Counted from the first letter of the stretch, positions 51,507 through 61,349 are shown. The stretch is 64,000 bases of DNA from Collinsella sp. (GCA_019425015.1 JAHYYJ010000009.1:61459-125458), one strand, 5' to 3'. Numbers and translations: made by a program. The notes: generated from the sequence alone by a model not told the origin.

Positions 51507-51635
51507 GTTGAGCATAAGTAAGCGAAAACGTTCCATTTGTGGCAAGGTGGCCCGAAGGAGGAGGGAAGCGTACTTGCGTACGCGACCGACGAGTGAGGGT
51601 CAGATTGCCCAAATGGGGCGTTTGCAGCGTCGACC
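51507..51635 (-). ncRNA. R3 structured element, copy B (129 bp)
   Basis: P1 is CCATTTGTGGCAA/TTGCCCAAATGG, P2 is GGCCC/GGGTC, and P3 is GCGTAC/GTACGC with a different loop. The flanking words match copy A, and the total length is the same. It starts two bases after the mfd stop on the minus strand. Confidence 0.7.
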
Positions 51636-51637
51636 CG

Positions 51638-54600
51638 TTAGTCGTCGTCGCTAGCGCCCAACTGCTGTAGCAGCATGAGCGCAGCGGCCACAGGGCCAGT
51701 GCCGTCGTTGGCGTCGAGGCCGCGACCCAGGCCGCTGCCCGCGCCGGCGCCCGCCTTGTAGGGCACAGAGAGCTTGCGGCTCTTGGGAAAGTTCACCGCG
51801 CCGTAGCGAGTCTTGAACTCGAAGGCCACCTTCTTGGGCACGTCGACGCCCAAAAACGTGATGCGGCCGCCGCTGAGCGTGACGCTCTCGAGCCCCAGGC
51901 GCTCGCCGCGGATACGGATGCGAGCGCGGTTGAACAGGTTGAGCCCCGCCAACGGCAGCTCACCGTGCGCAGCCTCGGTCTCCTCCTGCACCTCGTCGAT
52001 GCTCTCCAGGTCCTCAGCAGCCGCGAGCTTGCGGTACACGAGCACGCGCTGGTCCACCGCCGGCATGTACTCCTCGGACAAGAAGTAGTCGGCCGGCAGG
52101 TTGATGCCCACGCTCGCCGCCTCCACGCCGGCATCGTCATCGCCGCGCGCCTCGGCCACGGCCTGTCCCAGCATCTGCGTAAACAGGTCGAAGCCCACGC
52201 TCGACAGGTTACCGTGCTGCTCGGCACCCATGAGCGAACCGGCACCGCGGATCTCCAGATCGCGCATGGCAATGCGCATGCCGCTGCCCAGGTCTTGGAA
52301 CTCGGAAAGCGCGGTCAGACGCGCCGTGGCCTCCTCGGTAAGCGGCAACTCGCCGGGGAACATAAAGTACGCGTAGGCCTGCGTGGCAGAGCGGCCCACA
52401 CGGCCCTTGAGCTGGTAGAGCTGCGCCAGACCCAGACGCTGCGAGTCCTCGATGATGAGCGTGTTGGCGGTCGCGTTGTCGATGCCGCTCTCCACGATGG
52501 TCGTGGCGATGAGCACGTCGATCTTTTTGGTCGCGAACTCGATCATCACGTCCTCGACCTCGCGCGGGCTCATCTTGCCGTGCGCCACACCCACGCGCGC
52601 CTCGGGCGCGGCCTCGTGCACGCGCGCCACGGCGTCGTCGATGGTCTTGACGCGGTTGGACACGTAATACACCTGACCGCCGCGGCCTACCTCCAGGCGA
52701 ATCGCCGCACTCACCACGTCGGGGTCGTACTCCCCCACGTGCACAATGACGGGACGACGCCCGGTCGGCGGCGTGGTGATTAGGCTCATGTCACGCACGC
52801 CGCTCGTGGCCATCTGCATGGTTCGCGGAATCGGCGTTGCCGAGAGCGTGAGCACGTCAATCTGCTCGCGCAGGTTTTTGAGCTGCTCCTTGTGCTGCAC
52901 ACCAAAGCGCTGCTCTTCGTCGATAATCACCATGCCCAGGTTCTTGGGGTTCACGTCGGCCGAAAGCAGACGGTGCGTGCCGATGAGCACATCAATCGTG
53001 CCCTCGGCAAACGCCTTGAGCGCGCGCTTTTGCTGCGCCGGCGTGCGGAAGCGGCTGAGCACCTCGACCTCCAGGCCAAACGGGGCAAAGCGCTCAAAGA
53101 ATGTCTCGTAGTGCTGCTGGGCCAGAATGGTCGTGGGGCAGAGCACCATGACCTGGCGGCCGGAGTCCACGCACTTAAACGCTGCGCGCAGGGCGACCTC
53201 GGTCTTGCCAAAGCCCACGTCGCCGCACAGCAGTCGGTCCATGGGCTTGGGCGCTTCCATGTCGGCCTTGATGTCGGCGATGGCCTCCAGCTGGTCGCGC
53301 GTCTCGTCGTAGGGAAAGCTCTCCTCCATCTCGATCTGCTCGGGCGTGTCGGGCGGGCAGGCGATACCGGCAATCGACGAGCGGCGCGTATACAGGTCGA
53401 CCAGGTCAAACGCCAGCTTTTTGGCATTCTTGCGCGCCTTGTTGGTAGCACGCGTCCAGTCGGCGGTGTTGAGCCTGGTCAGGCGCGGCTTGTCGCCGTC
53501 GGGACCGACATAGCGCGTGATGCGGTCGACCTGCTCAAGCGGCACATAGAGCTTGTCGCCATCGGCATATTCCAGCAAAAAGTAGTCGCGTTCCTTGCCG
53601 CCCACTTCCTGGCGCGCAATCTCGCTAAAGAGCGCGATGCCATGCGTTGCGTGCACCACGTAGTCGCCCGGCTTAAACGGGAACGTGATCTGCGTAATGT
53701 CCACCTTGCGGCGGCTGCGCGCGCGGTTGGCGTCCATGCGGGCGTTGAGGTCGGCGATTGAGAACACGGCCAGGTTGGCGTCGGGCACCACCACGCCCTG
53801 CGGCAGGGCAGCGTCCACAAAGGTCACGCGCCCACGCGAGATGGTGGGCACGGCGGCGCCGGCGGCAGCCTGGTCCGCGCCCGCCTCGAGCGAGCGGGCG
53901 TTGAGCGCATCGGCATGGCGCTCGCGAATCGAAGCACGGGCCTCCTGGCGGGCAGCACGGTCGGCAGAATCCGCCGCCGCCACGCGTACGCAGTCGCCGA
54001 TAACGCCAGCGTTTTCGGGGGCGGCAGTCAGCGACTCCTCAAAGGTAATGCCCTCGTCGCCAAAGGTAAGCTCCATCGACTCGCGCGCGCCGCGGTCGGG
54101 GATGGCAAACACGCAGGCATAGCGCTTGCCCACGACTTCCTGAATACGCGTCATAAAGCGATTGTCCGAGCCTGCGATAGCAGGCTGCTCAATCTTGAGC
54201 TCGGCGGTCACCGCACCGCCGGCACGGATGAGACTCACATAGTTCAGGCGTTGCTGGGAACCAAAGTCGAGTTGCTGGGCACGCACGTACAGGCCGTCCA
54301 GACGGTCGACCCCCGCCTCGCCGGCACGTGCCTCGATATCCTCGTAGGCGCGCAGACAATCGTCGAACAGCGAGCGCGGCTCGGATAGCACCACGAGCGC
54401 CTTGCCGCTCACATGCGACAGCGGGCTCACGGTCTGGCCATACATCACCGGCAAAAAGCGGTCGAGCTCGGGCGTGACGATGCGCGCATCCACCATCTCG
54501 AGCAGCGCTGCCAGCTTGCTATCGTCCTGGCTGGCGCGATAGAGCGCCACGTGCATGTTGTGGACAGCCTCGTCGGTGAGCGCCAGCTCGCGGCAGGGGA

Positions 54601-55270
54601 AGATCTCAATGCTGTCCTCGTTGCCGATGGTCTGTCCCGTGGAGCTCACCATACGACGTATGCGGTCGATCTCGTCGCCAAAGAACTCGATGCGCACGGG
54701 CGCCTTTTCCTGTGCGGGGAACACCTCGACGGTGTCGCCGTGCACGCGGAACAGGCCGGGGGCGTCGGCGGCACCGGCATTGGTGTAGCCCATGCCCACC
54801 AGGCGCTGCGGAACCTCGTCGAAGGGAATCTCCTCGCCCACCGCAAAAGTGGTGGATTCCCAATAGCGGCTCTCGACCGGCGGCACACAGCGCAGCAGCG
54901 CGCGGGCCGAGGCGACCATGATGCAGTTATCCCCGCGCACGATGCGCCCGAGCGCCTCGCAGCGCTGGGCCACCACGGCGTCGTCGGGCGCCTGCTCACG
55001 CCAGGGGTAGTCCTTGCGCTCGGGAAAGCGGCACACGTGCGCCAGGCCCACATAGGCGGCCAGGCTGCGTACGGCGCGATCGGCCGCATCCTCGCCACTC
55101 ACGATATAGACCGTGGGACGTGGACGACGCGCAAACTGGGCGGCAGCCATAAGCGTTCGGCCCGACTGAGACACGGCCAGCGTCACGTCCTCGCCAGAAT
55201 CGAGCCCGGCCTCGACGGTCTGCAGCGCCTCGGCAGTGTAGAGCTGCGCGGCTATACGGTGAATGAGCAT
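51638..55270 (-). CDS. mfd: Transcription-repair coupling factor Mfd
   Basis: A 1210-residue ATPase that removes RNA polymerase stalled at DNA damage and recruits UvrA. The N-terminal UvrB-like part (about 1-450), the RNA polymerase-interacting domain with PGDYVVHATHGIALF, the helicase with GDVGFGKTE (Walker A) and DEEQRFG, and the translocation motif with RVGRS are in the usual order, and a TRCF domain follows. The ATG at 55270 has GGAGGA six bases upstream. It follows nth but is separated by a terminator. Its 3' end abuts R3 copy B. Confidence 0.97.
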   Translation of the reverse strand: MLIHRIAAQLYTAEALQTVEAGLDSGEDVTLAVSQSGRTLMAAAQFARRPRPTVYIVSGEDAADRAVRSLAAYVGLAHVCRFPERKDYPWREQAPDDAVVAQRCEALGRIVRGDNCIMVASARALLRCVPPVESRYWESTTFAVGEEIPFDEVPQRLVGMGYTNAGAADAPGLFRVHGDTVEVFPAQEKAPVRIEFFGDEIDRIRRMVSSTGQTIGNEDSIEIFPCRELALTDEAVHNMHVALYRASQDDSKLAALLEMVDARIVTPELDRFLPVMYGQTVSPLSHVSGKALVVLSEPRSLFDDCLRAYEDIEARAGEAGVDRLDGLYVRAQQLDFGSQQRLNYVSLIRAGGAVTAELKIEQPAIAGSDNRFMTRIQEVVGKRYACVFAIPDRGARESMELTFGDEGITFEESLTAAPENAGVIGDCVRVAAADSADRAARQEARASIRERHADALNARSLEAGADQAAAGAAVPTISRGRVTFVDAALPQGVVVPDANLAVFSIADLNARMDANRARSRRKVDITQITFPFKPGDYVVHATHGIALFSEIARQEVGGKERDYFLLEYADGDKLYVPLEQVDRITRYVGPDGDKPRLTRLNTADWTRATNKARKNAKKLAFDLVDLYTRRSSIAGIACPPDTPEQIEMEESFPYDETRDQLEAIADIKADMEAPKPMDRLLCGDVGFGKTEVALRAAFKCVDSGRQVMVLCPTTILAQQHYETFFERFAPFGLEVEVLSRFRTPAQQKRALKAFAEGTIDVLIGTHRLLSADVNPKNLGMVIIDEEQRFGVQHKEQLKNLREQIDVLTLSATPIPRTMQMATSGVRDMSLITTPPTGRRPVIVHVGEYDPDVVSAAIRLEVGRGGQVYYVSNRVKTIDDAVARVHEAAPEARVGVAHGKMSPREVEDVMIEFATKKIDVLIATTIVESGIDNATANTLIIEDSQRLGLAQLYQLKGRVGRSATQAYAYFMFPGELPLTEEATARLTALSEFQDLGSGMRIAMRDLEIRGAGSLMGAEQHGNLSSVGFDLFTQMLGQAVAEARGDDDAGVEAASVGINLPADYFLSEEYMPAVDQRVLVYRKLAAAEDLESIDEVQEETEAAHGELPLAGLNLFNRARIRIRGERLGLESVTLSGGRITFLGVDVPKKVAFEFKTRYGAVNFPKSRKLSVPYKAGAGAGSGLGRGLDANDGTGPVAAALMLLQQLGASDDD

Positions 55271-55295
55271 GCTGTTCCTCCGGCATCGCAACGCC

Positions 55296-55323
55296 AAAAG
55301 CCCGCCGGGGCAAGCTCGGCGGG
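55296..55323 (-). terminator. Terminator after nth
   Basis: On the minus strand CCCGCC and GGCGGG enclose an 11-base loop and are followed by CTTTTGG. It lies upstream of mfd. Confidence 0.65.
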
Positions 55324-55428
55324 TCGTACGTCAAAGATCATTATTTGTCATGGTAGCGCATGGAGAGGACTCCAGCCCAAGGGCAAGCCCGGCCCCGCAA
55401 AAAACGCCAGACGAAGATGCGTTCCGCC

Positions 55429-56094
55429 CTACCCCGCTACGCGCACGCTGGGGCACAAATCTGCCAGCGGGCACTCGTCACACTTGGGCTTGCGGGCGTC
55501 GCAGATCTCGCGACCGAAGGTGATCCACTGATGGTTGACCGACCCCCAATACTCGTGCGGCAAAATCTTGAGCAGATCCTGCTCGGTCTTGAGCGGCTCC
55601 TTGGCATGTGTCTTGGGACTCAGCATCAGGCGGTGCGCAATGCGGTTGACGTGCGTGTCCACCGCAATGCCCTCCACGATGCCATACCCCACGTTGAGCA
55701 CGATGTTCGCCGTCTTGCGTCCCACGCCCGGCAGCTTCACGAGTTCCTTCATGTCGGCCGGCACCTCGCCGCCGTAATCGGCGACAATCATCTGCGCGGC
55801 CTCCACGGCGTGCTTGGCCTTACTCTTATAAAAGCCGAGCGACTTGATGGTGTCCGCCACGTCAGATACGCTCGCCCCGGCCATGGCCTCGGGCGTGGGC
55901 CACTGGGCAAACAGCCGCGGCGTCACTTTGTTGACCTGCGCATCGGTCGTTTGCGCCGAAAGCAGCACCGCGATCAGCAGGCGGAAGGGATTCTCGTGGT
56001 CCAAAAAGCACTCGACCGGGCCATAGCGACGGTTGAGGCGCTCACACACCTCGATGGCGCGCTCGCGCTTGGCGGCATTGGTCTCGCGTGGCAT
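55429..56094 (-). CDS. nth: Endonuclease III
   Basis: A 221-residue DNA glycosylase/AP lyase that removes oxidised pyrimidines. The HhH-GPD motif LPGVGRKTANIV carries the catalytic Lys, and AVDTHVNRI the Asp. The Fe-S ligands are in CDARKPKCDECPLADLC, spaced C-x6-C-x2-C-x5-C as required. The ATG at 56094 has GAGGAG five bases upstream. Compare the MutY-like protein at 62004, which has lost these cysteines. Confidence 0.96.
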   Translation of the reverse strand: MPRETNAAKRERAIEVCERLNRRYGPVECFLDHENPFRLLIAVLLSAQTTDAQVNKVTPRLFAQWPTPEAMAGASVSDVADTIKSLGFYKSKAKHAVEAAQMIVADYGGEVPADMKELVKLPGVGRKTANIVLNVGYGIVEGIAVDTHVNRIAHRLMLSPKTHAKEPLKTEQDLLKILPHEYWGSVNHQWITFGREICDARKPKCDECPLADLCPSVRVAG

Positions 56095-56157
56095 AACGAC
56101 TCCTCGGCTCAACGGCACAATAAACTTATGGGCACAATTGTCCCACGTCCGAGACGC

Positions 56158-57960
56158 TTACGCCTCCAAGAATGCGCCGGTCTGACGGCTCCACAGGCTC
56201 GCGTACTCGCCACCCGCCTCGACGAGCTGCGCATGCGTGCCGTCCTCGACAATCTCACCATCGGCCAGCACCACAATGCGGTCGAGCGCCGCCACGGTGG
56301 ACAGGCGATGCGCCACCACAATGGAGGTACGGCCGCGCATCAGGTTCTCGAGAGCTTCCTGCACCAGCGCCTCGGATTCACTGTCCAGGGCAGACGTCGC
56401 CTCGTCGAGCACCAGAATCGGCGCGTCGGTGAGGATGGCACGGGCAATGGCCACGCGCTGGCGCTGACCGCCCGAAAGCTTAACGCCGCGCTCGCCCACC
56501 ATGGTGTCGAAGCCATGGGGCAGGCGGTCGATGAATTCCAGGGCATTGGCTAGGCGCGCGGCCTCGCGAATTTGCTCGTCGGTGGCATCAGGGCGGCCGT
56601 AGGCGATATTCTCGCGAATGGAGCGGTGGAACAGCAATGCCTCCTGTGGCACGTAGGCAACCTGACGACGCAGGCTCTGCTGCGTACAGCGCGAGACGTC
56701 CTGGCCGTCCACGAGCACGCGGCCGCCCTGCACATCGTCCAGGCGCAGCAGCAGCTTGGTGAGCGTCGTCTTGCCCGAGCCCGATTTGCCCACCAAGCCC
56801 ACGCGCTGGCCCGCCGCCACATGGAGCGTCAGATCGTCGAACACGCTCTCGCCCGCCGCAGCATCACGGTATGCAAAGCTCAAGTGCTCAAAATCAATCG
56901 CGCCCTCGCCCACCTTAAGCTCGGGGGCGTTCTCGTCGTCTGCCACCAGACGTGGCTCGTCCAGTACGCGCGTCATCTCGGCCGCATCGCCCAGCGCGCG
57001 GTTAATGCGCTGCATCATGGAGCTTACGTAGTTCAGACGCATGGTGAGGTTGTACGTATAGGTAAAGATCATGACGAGCGCACCGGCCGAGATGCCAAAC
57101 CACGCGTTGCCGCCCGCGACGAACACACTCACTACGGCCATGGTGATGACGATAAGGCCCGAGGTCGTAAAGTTGCGCTGCATCATGGCGTGCATCGAAA
57201 CCGTCTCGGCATCGCGCGCGGCGCGGTCGGCGGTATCGAACAGGTCGCGCTCAAAGTCCTCGCGCCCACAGGTCTTGACGGCCAGGATATTCGTGACCGC
57301 GTCGGACAGCACGCCCGACAATTTGTTCTGCGCGGCGGACGTCGCGGCCGAAAGCGGCATGATGCGCTTGTACATAAGCCAGACAAACGCGATGTAGACG
57401 ACCATGATGCCCACCAGGATCACGGTAAATGTGGGCACCACCGGGGCGAGTGCGGCCACGGTGCAGATGACCGAGGTGATGGTGGGGATGAGCGAATACA
57501 CCGTCACGTCCACCAGTCCCGTATAGCCGCTCATAAAACGGCTCGTCTGGCTCACAAGTGATCCGCCAAAGCGGCTGGTATGGAATGTCATGGATTGGTT
57601 GGAGAGCGTGTCAAAGCACAGGCGCGCCAGGTGATAGTTGCCCGCGATCTCAAGCTTGTAGACGGTGTAGTCCTGCAGCTTGGAGAGGATCTGACCCACC
57701 AGGTTAACGAGTACGAGCGCCAGGATATAGGGGCCGAAGACCTCAAACACATGGTCACCCGCCACGGGACCGGCTTGAACGCGGTCGACAATGAGGGCCA
57801 TCACATAGGTATTGGCAAACGTCAGCAAAAAGATGTAGCCCGCCGACGAGAATACCGAGAGAAAGACAATCAGCGGCTGCGTGCGCGTGACACCCCAAAA
57901 CCGCTGCAGCGTGCGGCGCACGGTGGAGCGGCTGAGCGGGCTGGTGCTTCTCTGGGACAT
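56158..57960 (-). CDS. ABC exporter (fused permease and ATPase)
   Basis: A 600-residue half-transporter. The six-helix membrane domain spans about 30-320. The ATPase has Walker A GKSGSGKTT, signature LSGGQRQRVAIARA, Walker B ILVLDEATSA, and the switch His in VVAHRLS. It would work as a homodimer exporting lipids, peptides or drugs. The ATG at 57960 has AAAGGA five bases upstream. No neighbouring partner gene is seen, and it stands between nth and rmuC in the same direction. Confidence 0.93.
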   Translation of the reverse strand: MSQRSTSPLSRSTVRRTLQRFWGVTRTQPLIVFLSVFSSAGYIFLLTFANTYVMALIVDRVQAGPVAGDHVFEVFGPYILALVLVNLVGQILSKLQDYTVYKLEIAGNYHLARLCFDTLSNQSMTFHTSRFGGSLVSQTSRFMSGYTGLVDVTVYSLIPTITSVICTVAALAPVVPTFTVILVGIMVVYIAFVWLMYKRIMPLSAATSAAQNKLSGVLSDAVTNILAVKTCGREDFERDLFDTADRAARDAETVSMHAMMQRNFTTSGLIVITMAVVSVFVAGGNAWFGISAGALVMIFTYTYNLTMRLNYVSSMMQRINRALGDAAEMTRVLDEPRLVADDENAPELKVGEGAIDFEHLSFAYRDAAAGESVFDDLTLHVAAGQRVGLVGKSGSGKTTLTKLLLRLDDVQGGRVLVDGQDVSRCTQQSLRRQVAYVPQEALLFHRSIRENIAYGRPDATDEQIREAARLANALEFIDRLPHGFDTMVGERGVKLSGGQRQRVAIARAILTDAPILVLDEATSALDSESEALVQEALENLMRGRTSIVVAHRLSTVAALDRIVVLADGEIVEDGTHAQLVEAGGEYASLWSRQTGAFLEA

Positions 57961-58041
57961 GGGCTTCCTTTCGCGTCTGATAGGGCGAAACGCCATTGTT
58001 GCACATTGAAGCGCACTTCAGGCAAGCACGATGCGAAAAGA

Positions 58042-58076
58042 AGCGGGGCATCTGCGTTTGCGCCGGCGCCCCGCCG
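58042..58076 (-). terminator. Terminator of rmuC
   Basis: On the minus strand GGCGGGGC and GCCCCGC enclose a long loop and are followed by TTCTTTTCG. Confidence 0.75.
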
Positions 58077-58087
58077 TCTTGTTGCAA

Positions 58088-59443
58088 TTAGTCCTCGTCT
58101 TCTTGGTCTGTGAGATGGTCCGCGGGCGTGAGTCCCAAGATCTCGTCGGCCTCCCGCGCGTCTTCCAGCGCGTTGATGTCCTTGAGCTTGCGCTCCATAA
58201 CGTTGGTGCGCGTGGTAATGATGCCCTCGACCGTCTTTCCTGCGGTCTCGATCTGCTGTTGGGCGCGGCGCAGCGCCTTTTGATAGCGCGGCAGCTCGGC
58301 CTTGACGGCGGAGAGCACACGCAGTACATCGTCGGTGCGTTTTTGCAGCTTAAACGTTTGGTAACTCATCTGCAGGCTGTTGAGAATGGCCGCCATGGTG
58401 CTGGGGCCGGCCACGTTGACGTGATAGTCGCGGCCCAAAGCCTCGATAAGCCCGGGGCGGCTGACAATCTCGGCGTACAGTCCCTCAAACGGCACGAACA
58501 TGATGCCAAAGTTGGTGGTCGCCGGCACGCTCAGGTACTTTTCGCAAATGTCTTTAGCCTCGCGCTTGACCATGGTGTCGAGCGTCTTGCGCGCAGCCGC
58601 CACGGCCTCTGCATCGCCCGACTCCTGCGCGTCGAGCAGGTGCTCGTACGCGTCGCCCGGAAACTTGGAGTCAATCGGCAGCAGCACGGGGTCGCCCTCG
58701 TCCACCGGCAGCTTGACGGCAAACTCAACACGCTCCGAGGCGCCGGGCTTGGTGGCGACGTTTTCCAGATACTGGTCGGGCGTAAGGATGTCCGCCAGGA
58801 TCGCACCCAGCTGCACCTCGCCCAAAATACCGCGCGCCTTCACATTGCCCAGCACGCGCTTAAGATCGCCCACGCCGGTGGCGATGGACTGCATGTCGCC
58901 CAGGCCCTTGTACACGGCCTCGAGCTGGTCGCTCACCTGCTTAAACGATGCCGACAGGCGATCGTTGAGCGTGCGGGAGAGCTTCTCGTCCACCGTCGCG
59001 CGCATCTGATCGAGTTGCACGTTGTTGTCCTTGCGGATGGCGCCCAGCTGGGCATCGACCGTCTCGCGTACCTTGTCCAGGCGATGCTCGATGCCCTCGC
59101 GATTGGCGCCGAGCTGTTGGGCCGTCTCACGGCGCAGATCATCCATCCGGTCACCAGCTTGCGAGAACTCGCGTGCGATGGCCAGGTAACGTTGCTGCTC
59201 CACGGCCGCATCGGTCGTCTGCTGCTGCGCGATGGCGTTTGCCGTGCGGCGTGTTTCGGCCAGCGCGACGTTCAGGGCATCGAGCGCGTTGTTGGCCTGC
59301 TCGAGTGCTGCCAGCGTTTCCGCGCCCTTGTCGCCACGCTCCCGCAACTCGACACGCAGGTCCTTAAGCTGCAGGGCGCAAACCACAGCAACTCCCACCG
59401 CCACTAAGGCGATTACAACAAGCACAGCATCAATAGCAGACAT
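58088..59443 (-). CDS. rmuC: RmuC-family DNA recombination protein
   Basis: A 451-residue protein with one N-terminal membrane helix (about 5-25), a coiled-coil region (30-180) and the RmuC nuclease-like domain (about 215-420, with GILGEVQLGAILADIL, LPIDSKFPGDAYEHLL, and NFGIMFVPFEGLYAEI). It limits inversion at short repeats and is a predicted PD-(D/E)xK nuclease. The ATG at 59443 has GGGCGGA upstream. It is of special interest here because the chromosome carries many short inverted repeats. Confidence 0.93.
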   Translation of the reverse strand: MSAIDAVLVVIALVAVGVAVVCALQLKDLRVELRERGDKGAETLAALEQANNALDALNVALAETRRTANAIAQQQTTDAAVEQQRYLAIAREFSQAGDRMDDLRRETAQQLGANREGIEHRLDKVRETVDAQLGAIRKDNNVQLDQMRATVDEKLSRTLNDRLSASFKQVSDQLEAVYKGLGDMQSIATGVGDLKRVLGNVKARGILGEVQLGAILADILTPDQYLENVATKPGASERVEFAVKLPVDEGDPVLLPIDSKFPGDAYEHLLDAQESGDAEAVAAARKTLDTMVKREAKDICEKYLSVPATTNFGIMFVPFEGLYAEIVSRPGLIEALGRDYHVNVAGPSTMAAILNSLQMSYQTFKLQKRTDDVLRVLSAVKAELPRYQKALRRAQQQIETAGKTVEGIITTRTNVMERKLKDINALEDAREADEILGLTPADHLTDQEDED

Positions 59444-59567
59444 ACATTCCGCCCAACAAACCCAATCGAGCACCAATCAAAACCGCGATCAATCTTACCC
59501 CGTCACACACACGGATCACTCACTGCCTTGCAGACAAATTTCTCTTAGAGCCGCGGGCGCTAAAACG

Positions 59568-60002
59568 CTAGCTCTCCCAGCCGGCGCGAATGGTTGTTAT
59601 GACGTCGCCTAGGCGCTGGCCCAGGGCCGCTAGATGTTGAAGCACCTCGTTGGGCGATGCGCCGTTGAGGATGCACGTGAGGGCATACGACGCCAGAAAG
59701 ATGGCCGCGAGCCCCAACGGGATGAGCACGATCATCGCCAATGTGCGCAGGCGCTGGCCCAAACGGCGGCGGCGCGCGCGGCGTTTGTCGAACGCGAGCT
59801 CCTGCGCATATGAATCTTGCTGTACGGAATAGGCCTCTGGCGCCGATTCGCACCCGGGCACAGCTGCAGGTACAGCAGCGGGCACGACATTTTGCGCAAA
59901 GGGCTGGACTGCCGCCCCTTGCATTTGCATCTCCATGAGTCGTTGCTGCTGACGCAGCATGCGCTCAGCTTGTTGCTGCGGAGTCTCAAGAAACAGATCC
60001 AT
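59568..60002 (-). CDS. Hypothetical single-pass membrane protein
   Basis: A 144-residue protein. The first 70 residues are Gln/Ala-rich and cytoplasmic, residues 75-90 are Arg-rich, and one membrane helix lies at about 91-112. The ATG at 60002 has GGAGG five bases upstream; the in-frame TTG four codons earlier overlaps that site. I do not recognise a family. It lies upstream of rmuC in the same direction. Confidence 0.7.
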   Translation of the reverse strand: MDLFLETPQQQAERMLRQQQRLMEMQMQGAAVQPFAQNVVPAAVPAAVPGCESAPEAYSVQQDSYAQELAFDKRRARRRRLGQRLRTLAMIVLIPLGLAAIFLASYALTCILNGASPNEVLQHLAALGQRLGDVITTIRAGWES

Positions 60003-60253
60003 GTTGGCCTCCAAAATCGGGGCATTCGACGCTTACGACCAGCATCCCGCACCGCCATGACCGCGACAACGCAATCGCCGGCAATAGCCACAAAGTTTCT
60101 TTTGCTCAAAAGCTGTCGAAAAGCTCAACAACTCCCCTACCAGCACTTTCTCTGAGCTTTTTTCGCCAGCAATCTTTTGGCCTTCCACCCTTACGCCAGC
60201 TGACCAAAATCTAACCAAAAGCTTGACAGAAACTGTGAAGACAGGGACCCCAC

Positions 60254-60418
60254 AAAAAACGTGCCGCCCCAAAGGGGCGGCACACAAACTTCTAATCAGC
60301 TTTTCTGTAGCGAGCAAGCGACAACTCAACGCCGGAGCGCAGGGCGGGGAAACCTTTGTCTCGCGCGACCCTGCGAAGCCGTGAGCGAGAGGGAAAGGTT
60401 CCCCGCCCTGCGCTCCGT
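60254..60418 (-). repeat. R4 3'-UTR element with terminator, copy 1
   Basis: On the minus strand the element starts about 15 bases after the stop at 60435. It forms a long stem (GGAGCGCAGGGCGGGGAA and complement) with an inner CTCGC/GCGAG pair. A conserved single-stranded TTGCTCGCTACAGAAAAGCT follows. An intrinsic terminator then ends it (GTGCCGCCCC/GGGGCGGCAC with a T6 run, 60254-60283). The remainder of the 432-base gap 60003-60434 shows no gene. Confidence 0.82.
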
Positions 60419-60434
60419 GGTCGGTGAGGGCAGA

Positions 60435-61067
60435 CTACATGCCCGCGAGACCGCGGGCGGCGGTGGCGCACATAAACGCCAGGGCCAGAATCACGAGCGA
60501 GCCGGCTATGTCGGCCAGGGCGCCCGCAAGGCGACGCTCAAACAGCCAGCTCTCAAAGTGCGGGGCGACGTTGCGCCAGACACGCCACAGCAAGATGCCC
60601 ATACCGATGACGCCCGGGATATTGAGCAGTAGGATCTCGGAGCACAAAAGACCGATCAGGTTGCCGGCGACAAAACCCGCATCGCCCTCGCAGTATTTGC
60701 GATAAATCATGTACAGCATGTACGCCACAAACGGCTGCAGGCACGCAGAGATAAACGTAACCACCATCGAGGGGTCCTGAGAAAAGACATCGGTGAGCTT
60801 ATCCACGCTCGTGGCGTCCTTCGAGGCCAAGAACAAACCGATAACCACCACGGGCACCACACCCAAGATGACCTCGACCAGAGTAAACAACTTGGCAGTC
60901 AAATCCTCACTAGCCGAATTCAAATGGGGCGCCCACTCAGGATGAGCATGCGCGCCGACTTTCTTGTCCTTCTCAGCACGATCGGCCTTTTTGCCCTCAG
61001 GAACCCGACGACCAGGATCCTTGCGAGTCCCCGCCGCAGCCACCCGAGCCCGAGACTTCTTACCCAT
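60435..61067 (-). CDS. Hypothetical four-helix membrane protein
   Basis: A 210-residue protein. The first 45 residues are Lys/Arg-rich and cytoplasmic; four hydrophobic segments follow at about 60-85, 95-120, 128-150 and 180-205. The ATG at 61067 has GATGGGG about nine bases upstream. No known domain was recognised. It is monocistronic and ends in an R4 element with terminator. Confidence 0.75.
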   Translation of the reverse strand: MGKKSRARVAAAGTRKDPGRRVPEGKKADRAEKDKKVGAHAHPEWAPHLNSASEDLTAKLFTLVEVILGVVPVVVIGLFLASKDATSVDKLTDVFSQDPSMVVTFISACLQPFVAYMLYMIYRKYCEGDAGFVAGNLIGLLCSEILLLNIPGVIGMGILLWRVWRNVAPHFESWLFERRLAGALADIAGSLVILALAFMCATAARGLAGM

Positions 61068-61159
61068 AAAAAAACACCCCATCAGGTAGTAGATAAACTA
61101 AAAGTCGCTACCCAGTGTACCCCACCCATGAACGGCGCCGTCCCAACCAGCCCCCATAC

Positions 61160-61330
61160 AAAAAACGTGCCGCCCCAATAGGGGCGGCACACAAACTTTT
61201 TTATCAGCTTTTCTGTAGCGAGCACGCAACGACCCGAAGCCGGAACGCAGGGCGGGGAAATACCTTTGCCTCGCGCGACCCTGCGGAGCCGTGAGCGAGA
61301 GGGAAAGGTATTTCCCCGCCCTGCGTTCCG
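61160..61330 (-). repeat. R4 3'-UTR element with terminator, copy 2
   Basis: It has the same plan as copy 1 and starts about 20 bases after the rubrerythrin stop. The stem bases differ in both arms together: GAACGC/GCGTTC here against GAGCGC/GCGCTC, and AAATACCTTT/AAAGGTATTT against AAACCTTT/AAAGGTT. The terminator (61160-61190) has the same GTGCCGCCCC arm. Confidence 0.82.
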
Positions 61331-61349
61331 CAGCAGCCAGCGCCAAGCG

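Noticed and set aside
60033..60329. A 98-codon minus-strand frame upstream of the 59568 gene
   Set aside because: It reads through the R4 terminator arm and has no site; the overlap with the repeat explains it.
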